Shown here piece after piece: positions 16,725-24,417 of a stretch of 40,901 bases of DNA. The position numbers and the translations under genes are program-made. Every line of letters starts with the position of its first letter. Position 1 is the stretch's first letter. The notes beneath the pieces were generated by a model. The model ran no database searches. It was not told where the DNA came from and saw nothing but the letters and a program-made list of their open reading frames with translations. Source of the DNA: CAYVQE01 sp964633205 (GTDB lineage Bacteria > Myxococcota > B64-G9); assembly GCA_964633205.1 (NCBI GenBank), contig CAZWFN010000046.1, positions 1 to 40,901 on the forward strand, given 5' to 3'.

Positions 16725-18182
16725 ATGAGTCCGAAATCGAGGTTCACGGTGTTGGGCGGCTTGGTGGCTATCGGCCTGGGCTTGATGCTCGGCTGGCCGT
16801 CGACCGCTCGGGCGCAGGACCGCATCATCCGCATGGTCGTCGGTGAGCAGAAACAGATGTCTTTCCGCGGCACCAGCAAGGTCTCGGTCGGCAACCCCAA
16901 CGTCGCCGACGCCAAGCCCTTGGGGGGCGATTCGTTCTTGTTGTTCGCAACCGGATCCGGCCGCACCACCTTGATGGTCATGCGCCGCGGCCGCTCCAAC
17001 CTGACGTTCACGGTGGTCGTCTCCAAAGAAGACGTCAAGTCGCTGATGGCCGAGGTGCGCAAGCTGCTCGGCGATCGCGAGGGCATCTCCATCCGCCCGG
17101 TGGGCGATCGGGTGATCCTGGACGGTCTGGCCTTCACTACGGAGGACTACAACCGGGTCAAGGAGATCACCGAACTCTATCCGCAGGTCAAGAGCTTCGT
17201 CAAAGTCAACCCCAATGCCAAGAAGCTGGTGGCCAACCAGATCAACGTCGCCTTCAAACAAGCCGGTTTGAAGAATGTCGAGGCGACCGTGGTCGGCACC
17301 AAGATCTTCCTCGAGGGTTCGGTCGAGTCGAAGCAAGACCTGCAGAAAGCAGAGATGATCACCAAGGCCGTGGGCGAGCAGGTCGAGAACCTGCTGTCGG
17401 TGGGCATCAAGCGGATGGTGCTGGTCGAGGTCGATTTCGTCGAGATCAAGAAGACCGGTATCGACAAGATCGGCATCCTGTGGCCTTTCGACATCGAGGG
17501 CGAGGCCGGCGGCACCTACATGCGCGACTGGCAACTGGTGGGCCAGGGTCAGGACAAATCCAAGGCCGGGGTCACGGTCGGCGGCTCTGCGGGCCTCGCC
17601 TTCGGCTTCCTGTTCACCGACGGCTACGCCCGCGTGTTGGCCCAGCCCAAGCTGGTCTGCGCCAGCGGTGAGAAGGCCGAGTTCCACGCTGGCGGCGAGG
17701 TGCCGATCGTCATGGTCACCGCCATGGCGGTCAGTGTGGAGTACAAGCAGTTCGGTGTGATACTCAACATCGTACCGACCGCCGACCGCCACGGCAATAT
17801 CCAGATGAACATCTTCACCGAGGTCAGCGAGCTCGACCGCAGCATCGGCGTCACCATCAGCGACATCGAGATCCCGGGCTTCGCGGTCAGCCGGGCCCAG
17901 ACCAACGTCACCGTCCGCCATGGCCAGACCATCGTGCTCAGCGGGCTGTTCAAGTTCGACGAGCAAAAGAACGTCAGCAAGGTGCCGCTGCTCGGCCACA
18001 TCCCCATCCTGGGCGAGCTGTTCAAGTCGCGCACCTTCAACGAGAAGAAGTCCGAGCTGACGGTGTTCGTCACGCCGCGCATCGTCAATCCGGACACCCC
18101 CAAGATTCTCAAGATGATCTCGGACATCAAGTCGCGCTACAAGCGCGCCAAGAGCGAGGTTGGTTTCGGCATCTTCGACTGA
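16725..18182 (+). CDS. cpaC: Tad pilus outer-membrane secretin (CpaC/RcpA)
   Basis: A 485-residue secretin forming the outer-membrane pore for Flp pili. The signal peptide ends at about residue 30 (STARA-Q). The type II/III pilus-assembly N-terminal domain (about 32-105: MVVGEQKQMSFRGTSKVSVG, FATGSGRTTLMV) is followed by BON-like segments (about 105-215) and the secretin domain (about 270-455), with the conserved VPIV, NIVPTAD, TNVTVRHGQTIVLSGL and KVPLLGHIPILGELF stretches. The length is typical for CpaC. 32 bp separate it from the FHA-CpaF gene, so they are very likely co-transcribed. Confidence 0.95.
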   Translation: MSPKSRFTVLGGLVAIGLGLMLGWPSTARAQDRIIRMVVGEQKQMSFRGTSKVSVGNPNVADAKPLGGDSFLLFATGSGRTTLMVMRRGRSNLTFTVVVSKEDVKSLMAEVRKLLGDREGISIRPVGDRVILDGLAFTTEDYNRVKEITELYPQVKSFVKVNPNAKKLVANQINVAFKQAGLKNVEATVVGTKIFLEGSVESKQDLQKAEMITKAVGEQVENLLSVGIKRMVLVEVDFVEIKKTGIDKIGILWPFDIEGEAGGTYMRDWQLVGQGQDKSKAGVTVGGSAGLAFGFLFTDGYARVLAQPKLVCASGEKAEFHAGGEVPIVMVTAMAVSVEYKQFGVILNIVPTADRHGNIQMNIFTEVSELDRSIGVTISDIEIPGFAVSRAQTNVTVRHGQTIVLSGLFKFDEQKNVSKVPLLGHIPILGELFKSRTFNEKKSELTVFVTPRIVNPDTPKILKMISDIKSRYKRAKSEVGFGIFD

Positions 18183-18214
18183 GCACGACCGGCCGCGGCC
18201 GTGGAGAGACCCCC

Positions 18215-20047
18215 ATGTTGAGCATTTCGATCACCGAGAAGGGCGGCGCCAGCAAGCGCCGCGACTTCCAGAAGGAAGAAGTCACCATCGGCCGGATCCA
18301 GGGCAACGACATCGTGCTGCCCCGCAACAACGTGTCGAAGAAGCACGCCCGTATCGTCGAGCGCGATGGCAAGATGGTCGTGCTCGATCTCAAGAGCACC
18401 AACGGTACCTTCGTCAACGGCAAGCGTATCACCGCCCCCCAGGTGGTGCGCGAGTCCGACAAAGTCCAGGTGGGCGACTTCATCATCCAGGTCGGCGGCA
18501 AGGCCGAGGAGGCGGCTCCGCCGCGGCGCAAGCCAGCGCGCAAGGCCACCGCCAAGGGGGTCAAGCGGCGCCTGGACGTGGAAGACGACTTCGAGGAGGA
18601 AGAGGAGTACCCCGAGTACGAGGAGGAGCCCGCGGAAGTGGTCGATGATTTTGAAGAGGTCGAGGAAGAGGAGTTCTCCTCGACGTCGATCGAAGCCGAG
18701 TCGCCGCCGCCGAAGCCCAAGCCCAAGCCGAAGCCCAAGCCCAAGGGCCGCAAGAAGCGCGATCCGCGGGTCGAGCAGTACTCGGAGCTGCAGCGTGAGG
18801 TTCACGCCCGCCTGATCGATTACCTGGATCTTCGGCGGATGGACATCGAGGAACTCAACGACGAGGAGCTGTGGAACCAGACCGAGCGGGCCATCCGCGA
18901 CATCATCGTGCAGATGGAAAACGACGGCGAGATTCCGGGCTGGGTCGACGTCGAGCTGCTGGTCAGCGATACGTTGAACGAGGCCCTGGGATTGGGCCCG
19001 CTCGAGGAGTTTTTGTCCGACCCCGAGATCAGCGAGATCATGGTCAACCACTCGAAGCAGATCTACATCGAGCGCGATGGGCGGCTGCTGATGTCGGAAA
19101 AGACGTTCTCCTCGGACCACGCCGTGCTGGGCGTGATCGAGCGCATCGTGGCCCCGCTGGGCCGGCGCATCGACGAGAGCTCGCCCATGGTCGACGCCCG
19201 CTTGAAGGACGGCTCGCGCGTCAACGCCATCATTCCGCCGCTGGCGGTCAAGGGCCCGTCGATCACCATCCGCAAGTTCAAGAAGGAAGCCCTGACCGTC
19301 AATCAGCTCATCAAGTTCGGCACCATGGTGCCGGGTATGGCCGAGTTCCTCGAGATGTGCATCAAGGCACGCAAGAACGTCATCGTCTCGGGCGGCACCG
19401 GCTCCGGCAAGACCACCACGCTGAACTGCCTGTCGGCTTTCATTCCGGAAACCGAGCGCATCGTCACGGTGGAGGATGCCTGCGAGCTGCAGATCGCGCA
19501 GCCGCACTGGGTGTCGCTCGAGACCCGGCCGCCCAACATCGAGGGCACCGGCGAGGTCACCATTCGCGAGCTGGTGCGCAACTGCCTGCGCATGCGGCCC
19601 GATCGCATCGTGGTCGGCGAGTGCCGCGGCGGTGAGGCGCTGGACATGCTCCAGGCAATGAACACCGGCCACGACGGCTCGTTGACCACCGCCCATGCCA
19701 ACTCGCCGCGCGATTCTCTGGCGCGGCTCGAGACCATGGTGCTGATGGCCGGCATGGATCTTCCGGTGCGCGCCATCCGCGAGCAGATCGCCTCGGCGGT
19801 CGACATCATCGTGCAGCAGACGCGTTTCTCGGACGGCTCGCGCAAGGTCACCTACATCTCGGAGGTGACCGGGATGGAGGTCGACATCATCTCGCTGCAG
19901 GACATCTTCTACTACAAGCAGGAAGGCTTCACCGAGGACAACAAGGTCAAGGGCCGCTACGTGGCCACCGGCTTCATCCCCAAGTTCTACGACGAGATGC
20001 AGCGGCGCGGCATTCCGGTCAACATGGACATCTTCCGCGAGCAGTGA
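18215..20047 (+). CDS. cpaF: FHA domain fused to CpaF/TadA secretion ATPase
   Basis: A 610-residue fusion. Residues 1-95 are a complete FHA domain, with the phosphothreonine-binding residues Gly26-Arg27, Ser41, His44 and Asn63 (STNGTFVNG). A linker (about 100-185) is strongly acidic, then a Pro-Lys repeat (PKPKPKPK). Residues about 190-600 are a CpaF-type hexameric ATPase powering pilus assembly: Walker A GGTGSGKTT with Lys399, Asp-box ETERIVTVEDACELQI, Walker B-like MRPDRIVVGECRGGEALDML, and His-box TTAHANSPRD. CpaF normally lacks FHA, so the fusion implies control by, or docking onto, a Thr-phosphorylated partner (inferred). GGAGAG precedes the ATG. It is the motor of the local tad system. 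Confidence 0.93.
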   Translation: MLSISITEKGGASKRRDFQKEEVTIGRIQGNDIVLPRNNVSKKHARIVERDGKMVVLDLKSTNGTFVNGKRITAPQVVRESDKVQVGDFIIQVGGKAEEAAPPRRKPARKATAKGVKRRLDVEDDFEEEEEYPEYEEEPAEVVDDFEEVEEEEFSSTSIEAESPPPKPKPKPKPKPKGRKKRDPRVEQYSELQREVHARLIDYLDLRRMDIEELNDEELWNQTERAIRDIIVQMENDGEIPGWVDVELLVSDTLNEALGLGPLEEFLSDPEISEIMVNHSKQIYIERDGRLLMSEKTFSSDHAVLGVIERIVAPLGRRIDESSPMVDARLKDGSRVNAIIPPLAVKGPSITIRKFKKEALTVNQLIKFGTMVPGMAEFLEMCIKARKNVIVSGGTGSGKTTTLNCLSAFIPETERIVTVEDACELQIAQPHWVSLETRPPNIEGTGEVTIRELVRNCLRMRPDRIVVGECRGGEALDMLQAMNTGHDGSLTTAHANSPRDSLARLETMVLMAGMDLPVRAIREQIASAVDIIVQQTRFSDGSRKVTYISEVTGMEVDIISLQDIFYYKQEGFTEDNKVKGRYVATGFIPKFYDEMQRRGIPVNMDIFREQ

Positions 20048-20099
20048 TCTCGATTGAAGCCCTGAACGTCAATTCCAGAAACGAACCCAACGGATTTCG

Positions 20100-22031
20100 A
20101 TGATCAAGGTCAATATCACCGATTCCAGCGGCCGGGAACGCGAGATCGAGATCGGCGAAGAGCCCCAGGTGCTGGGGCGCGGCGAAGACAGCGACGTGGT
20201 GCTGGGTTCGCGCTCCATCTCGCGCCACCACATGAAGCTGTGGGAAGACTCCGGCAAGCTCTTTGTCGAGGATCTGACCGGCGGCACCGGCATCACCGTC
20301 GACGGCGAAGAGGTCTCGGGAACCTTCGAGCTGGAACCCGGCGCCGATCTCGAGGCGGGTGTGTTCATCTTCAACATACCCGGCGCCCGGCTGGATACGG
20401 CCCTCGACGGCGAGGAGATGGGCGAGGCCGTGCCCGTGCCGATGCTGATCGGCGCCAAGGGTCCGACCAAGGGGCTCGAGATCGAGCTGCAGGAGGGCGA
20501 GAACGACATCGGCCGCGACCCCTCGTTGTACCTGGTCATCGACGATCCATCGGTCTCCCGGCTGCACGCGCGCCTGACCGTACAGGCGGGCGCTTTTCAC
20601 CTGGTCGATCTGCGCTCGTCGAACGGCACCTTCGTCAACGGCCAGCGGATCGACCAGGCCGACTTGCGCTCCGGTGACCTGGTGCGCTTCGGCAACCTGG
20701 AGTTTTTGTTCCGCTACGGCGAGGAGATCTCGGAGGCGGCCAGCCAACGCAAGCGCAAGAAAATGCTCATCCTGCTCGGCGGGGCCGCCGGCCTGCTGCT
20801 GCTGGTCGGGCTGGCCGTCGGTCTGGGCGGTGGCGGCAACCAGCCCCGGCCGGGACAGCACGCAAACCGCGATCGCGGGCCCGACGTGGCGGTGCTGGTC
20901 GAGCAGCACCTGCGCACGGCCAAGGCATTCATGGAAGAGGCCGAGTGGAAGAAGGCCACCCGCGAGTTGGACACCGCGCTCGACCTGCATCCCATCTGCC
21001 GCGAATGTCGCCAGCTCAAGTCGCGGGTCGAGGAGGAGGTGGCCAACGAATCGCTGTACGACAAGTGCGTGGTCGACTACGATCTCAACGACTGGCGCAA
21101 GGCCCTGGCTTGCTTCCGCCAGATCCCCGAAGACAGCATCTATGCCAAGAAATCGAAGTACAAGATCTCCGAGTGCATCAGCCGCTTGAAGAAGTACCAC
21201 CTCGGCGAGGGCAAGGGCTACTACAACGCCCGCCGCTACCGCGAGGCCCACGGGCACTTCGTCAGCTACATGAAGCTCGACCCCTGCGACCAGAAGGTCT
21301 TCAACAAGTGGCTCAAGAAGGCCGAGAAACGACTGCCGCGGCGGTACCGCCGCCGGAAAGGCTACGAGTGGCGGTGCGAGACCGAGCACGCCAGCGACGG
21401 CATCGGCTCGGACCCGCTCGAGATCCTCAAGAACGAGTACCCGGACCGCAAGCTGTTCAAGGTGGTCGAACTCTACTTCCGGGGCAAGATCGACTCCGGC
21501 ATCCACGAGCTGCGCAAGATCGTGGCCCTCGAACGCGATCAAGGGCGAGTCGAGAAGGCCCGGGCCTTGATGCGAGACCTGCGGGTCATCAAGGGCAAGT
21601 ACAACGACGGCCTGTCGCGTCTGCTGCAGGGCAAGCTGGATGAGGCGCGCGATCGTTTCGACCAGGCCATGGTGGTCGATCGCAAGATCATGCCCAAGGG
21701 CGTCACCTCACAATACCGCGAGGACATCGGCCGCCAGCTGACCGGCAAGCTGCACAAGGAAGCCTTGTCCGAGTTCTCCCGCGACCGCTTCCTGAGCGCC
21801 TTCCAGCTGTGGACCGAATGCCTGCAGCGCAACCCGGCGGCCAAGGTCTGCCAGCAGGGCATGAGCATGCTCAACAACAAGGGCGAGGAGGCATTGAGCT
21901 ACGCCCGCCGGTTCGAGGCGCAGGGCAACATGCACCGGGTGCGCGAGATCCTGAACCACGTTCTGGAGATCACGCCCGAGGAGAGCATGTCGCACAAGAA
22001 GGCCCAGATCTGGCTCAACAAGCTCGAATAA
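20100..22031 (+). CDS. Double-FHA, single-TM protein with TPR-like periplasmic domain
   Basis: A 643-residue protein following FHA-cpaF by 52 bp. FHA1 (about 1-95) keeps Gly26-Arg27, Ser41 and His44, but has GGTG where the conserved SxNG asparagine should be, so it may be a degenerate binder. FHA2 (about 112-210) is canonical (IGRDPSLYLV, SVSRLHARL, SSNGTFVNG). A TM helix lies at about 221-243. The rest (250-643) is helical and Lys/Arg-rich with several cysteines and TPR-like repeats (for example LLQGKLDEARDRFDQAM). Predicted topology: FHA domains in the cytoplasm, repeats in the periplasm. It may link phospho-signalling to the Tad apparatus. The start has no strong ribosome site. Confidence 0.85.
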   Translation: MIKVNITDSSGREREIEIGEEPQVLGRGEDSDVVLGSRSISRHHMKLWEDSGKLFVEDLTGGTGITVDGEEVSGTFELEPGADLEAGVFIFNIPGARLDTALDGEEMGEAVPVPMLIGAKGPTKGLEIELQEGENDIGRDPSLYLVIDDPSVSRLHARLTVQAGAFHLVDLRSSNGTFVNGQRIDQADLRSGDLVRFGNLEFLFRYGEEISEAASQRKRKKMLILLGGAAGLLLLVGLAVGLGGGGNQPRPGQHANRDRGPDVAVLVEQHLRTAKAFMEEAEWKKATRELDTALDLHPICRECRQLKSRVEEEVANESLYDKCVVDYDLNDWRKALACFRQIPEDSIYAKKSKYKISECISRLKKYHLGEGKGYYNARRYREAHGHFVSYMKLDPCDQKVFNKWLKKAEKRLPRRYRRRKGYEWRCETEHASDGIGSDPLEILKNEYPDRKLFKVVELYFRGKIDSGIHELRKIVALERDQGRVEKARALMRDLRVIKGKYNDGLSRLLQGKLDEARDRFDQAMVVDRKIMPKGVTSQYREDIGRQLTGKLHKEALSEFSRDRFLSAFQLWTECLQRNPAAKVCQQGMSMLNNKGEEALSYARRFEAQGNMHRVREILNHVLEITPEESMSHKKAQIWLNKLE

Positions 22032-22100
22032 TCCAGGGGCAACCGTCCAGGGCGCCGCGGAACGGCACCATCCAGCGGGTCGGGGCGCCGGGCCCGTCGC

Positions 22101-22763
22101 TCAGAGTTCGACCTCGCGCCCGGGCTTCTTGCCGGAGCGGATCTCGGCCAGCTTCTCGCGCATCACCTTGACCAGCGCCTCGTAGGACTCCTTCTTGATC
22201 TTGCGGTTGAACTCGCCGCGGTAGTGGCGCACCAGGCTGACGTCGCCGAACTCCACGTCGTAGATCATCCAGCTGCGATCCTTGAGATAAAGGTGGAAGG
22301 TCAGGAACTCGCTGACCTCGCGGCCCTTGTCGTTTTTGGACGAGGCCACCGCATAGACGTGGGCCTTGGCGCCGTCGTCGTCGATCTCGGCATTTTCGAT
22401 CTCGAGTTCGTAGTCGATGTTCTTGCGGATGCTGCCGGTGTACGACTCCTCGATCAGATCGCGCAGCAGGTTCACGAACTCGGACTGCTGCTCAGCGCTG
22501 CGGTCCTTCCAGTGGGGGCCCAGGGCGCGTCGCGACAGCTCGCGGTAGTCGAGGAACCGGTCGACGACCTTCTTGAGCCGGGCCTTCTGGGCCTTTCCTT
22601 TCTGCGAGCCCTTGGCCACCTTGACGGCCAGGATGGACTTGACCTGGTCGGAGGCTTCCCGGATGAACTGCTGCGGCGCCCGGGCAGCCAGGGCGGTGGC
22701 GGGCAGAGCGGTCACGGCCGCGACCAGCAGCCAGCGATGGCAGAGACGCTTCATAGGACGCAT
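22101..22763 (-). CDS. mlaC: MlaC/Ttg2D-like periplasmic lipid-binding protein
   Basis: A 220-residue protein with an N-terminal signal peptide (MRPMKRLCHRWLLVAAVTALPATALA). The mature part matches the MlaC fold: FIREASDQVKSIL, VDRFLDYRELSRRALGPHWK, EFVNLLRDLIEESYTGSI, and the WMIYDVEFGDVSLVRHYRGEF strand, which parallels the WkvyDv.ieGvSlv..yR motif of the family. MlaC carries phospholipids between the membranes. GAGGAAG precedes ATG 22763. It lies 100 bp downstream of a TolC-family gene; no mlaD, mlaE or mlaF is near, so partners must be encoded elsewhere. The family is confident; the exact lipid is unknown. Confidence 0.85.
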   Translation of the reverse strand: MRPMKRLCHRWLLVAAVTALPATALAARAPQQFIREASDQVKSILAVKVAKGSQKGKAQKARLKKVVDRFLDYRELSRRALGPHWKDRSAEQQSEFVNLLRDLIEESYTGSIRKNIDYELEIENAEIDDDGAKAHVYAVASSKNDKGREVSEFLTFHLYLKDRSWMIYDVEFGDVSLVRHYRGEFNRKIKKESYEALVKVMREKLAEIRSGKKPGREVEL

Positions 22764-22862
22764 GGTGTTCTTCCTCGCTTTCGTCGGGGTCCGGCACCGC
22801 CGGACCCTCAGCGCAACATCCGCAGCGCAACATCCGTTCGACGCAGCGGCGGGCGGTTGGAT

Positions 22863-24260
22863 TCAGTCGACCCGACCCAGATCGGCACCGATGGTGGCCA
22901 GCAGGCGATCGCGGGCCAGCAGCATGTCGTGGATGGCCCGGTCGCGCTCGATCCGCGCCTGGGCGTTGGCCGCCACCGAGTCGAGCAGATCCTTGGTGTT
23001 GGTGATGCCGACGCCGTAGCTCATCATGTTCGAGCGCATCCAGGCCTTGGCCGAGCTCTGGCCCCGGCGCATGATGCGGGCGTTCTCCCGGGCCGCGCGC
23101 AGCTGCTCCAGTCGCTTGTCGATTTCGAGCCCCAGGGCAGCCCGCGCCTGATCGAGCTGCAATTCGACCCGGTGCAGCTTGGCCTCGGCCCGCTCGAGCT
23201 CGCCGAGCTTGCGCGGGATGTCGAGACCGAGCTTGAGCCCCAGCGTCAGCCCGCCGGTGTAGTAGGTCAGCCCGCGGTTGAGCAGCGAGTTGTCGATGTA
23301 GTCGTGGGCCGGCGAGTAGGAGCCCTTGAAGCGGCCGGCCAGGAAAATGTCGGGATAGAACCTGGCTCGCTCGGCCTCGACCGCGGCCCGCTGCGCGCGC
23401 ACCGCCGCCCGCAGCATGATCATCTCCGGTCGTTGCTGCAGCGCCTGGCGCAGGTAGGCCGCGCGGTCGATGGTGCCGATCGCCGGCTTGCGCAGGCCGA
23501 ACTCGGACAGCGGCCGCTCCACGCCGAGATCGTCGAGCCCGGTCAAAAAACGCAGCGCAGCCCGGGCGGTGCGTTTGCCGCGGCGGGCCTTGACCAACAG
23601 CGAACGCACCTGGGCGGCCTTGTAGCGCAGCTTGAACAGGTCGCGGTCGGTGACGTTCTCGTTCAGCTCCTCGAGCATCTCGAGCAGCTTCTTCTCGGTC
23701 TTGTCGATCTTGCGCAGTCCGCGTTCGAGCTCCTCGACCGCCAGGTTGGTGACCAGCCAGCCGTACCAGGCCCGGCGTACCTCCAGGGCGACCTGCTGGC
23801 GGATGCGATCGATGTCGGCCAGGCCCGCATCCACCCCGGCCTTGGCGGCCGACTGGGCGGCGTCGATCTTGCCGAAGGTGTAGATCGGCATGGCGGCTTC
23901 GATCTTGCCGCCCACGGCCACGCTGACCGTCTCCGACAGCGAGCCCAGGCCGGTGGCGTCCTTGCTCTCCAGCCGGACGCAGCTGGGATCGTCGGGGCAG
24001 GCCAGCTTGCGTTCGCCCACCGGGCCGCCCAGGCCGGCCTCGAGTTCGATCTTGGGAAACCAGGCCCAGCGGGCCTGGTCCAAGCGGGCGCGCACGGCGC
24101 CCAGCTTGGCGTGGGCGGCCCGGATGCGGCCGTCGTGGGCCAGGGCCAGGTCCAGCAGATCCTGCAGCCCCAGCGGCGCCGGCTTCTCGTCGGCTGCCGG
24201 GCCGGCGGCGGGGGCGATCCAGAGCGACAGCAACACCAGTCCGATCGTGCGCGTGCGCAT
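22863..24260 (-). CDS. TolC-family outer-membrane efflux channel
   Basis: A 465-residue outer-membrane factor. The ATG at 24260 has GGGAGGAG 9 nt upstream and begins a signal peptide (MRTRTIGLVLLSLWIAPAAG). Two outer-membrane-efflux repeats follow, rich in long coiled helices: LQDLLDLALAHDGRIRAAHA and ARWAWFPKIELEAGLGG in the first half, RQALQQRPEMIMLRAAVRAQ and GLTLGLKLGLDIPRKLGEL in the second. This is the usual trimeric alpha-barrel channel architecture. It is oriented as the first gene of an operon with the MlaC-like gene; no membrane-fusion or pump gene is adjacent. The family is sure; the exported substrate is unknown. Confidence 0.88.
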   Translation of the reverse strand: MRTRTIGLVLLSLWIAPAAGPAADEKPAPLGLQDLLDLALAHDGRIRAAHAKLGAVRARLDQARWAWFPKIELEAGLGGPVGERKLACPDDPSCVRLESKDATGLGSLSETVSVAVGGKIEAAMPIYTFGKIDAAQSAAKAGVDAGLADIDRIRQQVALEVRRAWYGWLVTNLAVEELERGLRKIDKTEKKLLEMLEELNENVTDRDLFKLRYKAAQVRSLLVKARRGKRTARAALRFLTGLDDLGVERPLSEFGLRKPAIGTIDRAAYLRQALQQRPEMIMLRAAVRAQRAAVEAERARFYPDIFLAGRFKGSYSPAHDYIDNSLLNRGLTYYTGGLTLGLKLGLDIPRKLGELERAEAKLHRVELQLDQARAALGLEIDKRLEQLRAARENARIMRRGQSSAKAWMRSNMMSYGVGITNTKDLLDSVAANAQARIERDRAIHDMLLARDRLLATIGADLGRVD

Positions 24261-24286
24261 GGGGCAACTCCTCCCGAGCGTCCCCG

Positions 24287-24315
24287 AGGGTAGCCTTCCT
24301 GCCCGCCCGGCACAA
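24287..24315 (-). promoter_or_regulatory. Promoter candidate for the tolC-mlaC pair
   Basis: Read on the minus strand: TTGTGC (24310-24315), 17 bp, TACCCT (24287-24292), then the ribosome site and ATG at 24260. The same TTGTGC -35 occurs before flp and the tRNA. Confidence 0.4.
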
Positions 24316-24380
24316 GGGCCATGGTAGTGAGATTCCGGCTCGCCGCGGTGACGCGGATTGTGCGGCGCGGCCGGGTGTTG

Positions 24381-24409
24381 TTGACAGGCCGCCGCCGGCC
24401 GTCGATGAT
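24381..24409 (+). promoter_or_regulatory. Promoter of the GT-C protein gene, probably leaderless
   Basis: A perfect TTGACA (24381-24386), 17 bp, and GATGAT (24404-24409, 4 of 6). The ATG at 24418 lies 8 nt after the -10 box and has no good Shine-Dalgarno sequence, so the transcript may begin at the start codon. Confidence 0.5.
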
Positions 24410-24417
24410 CGGGGCCG

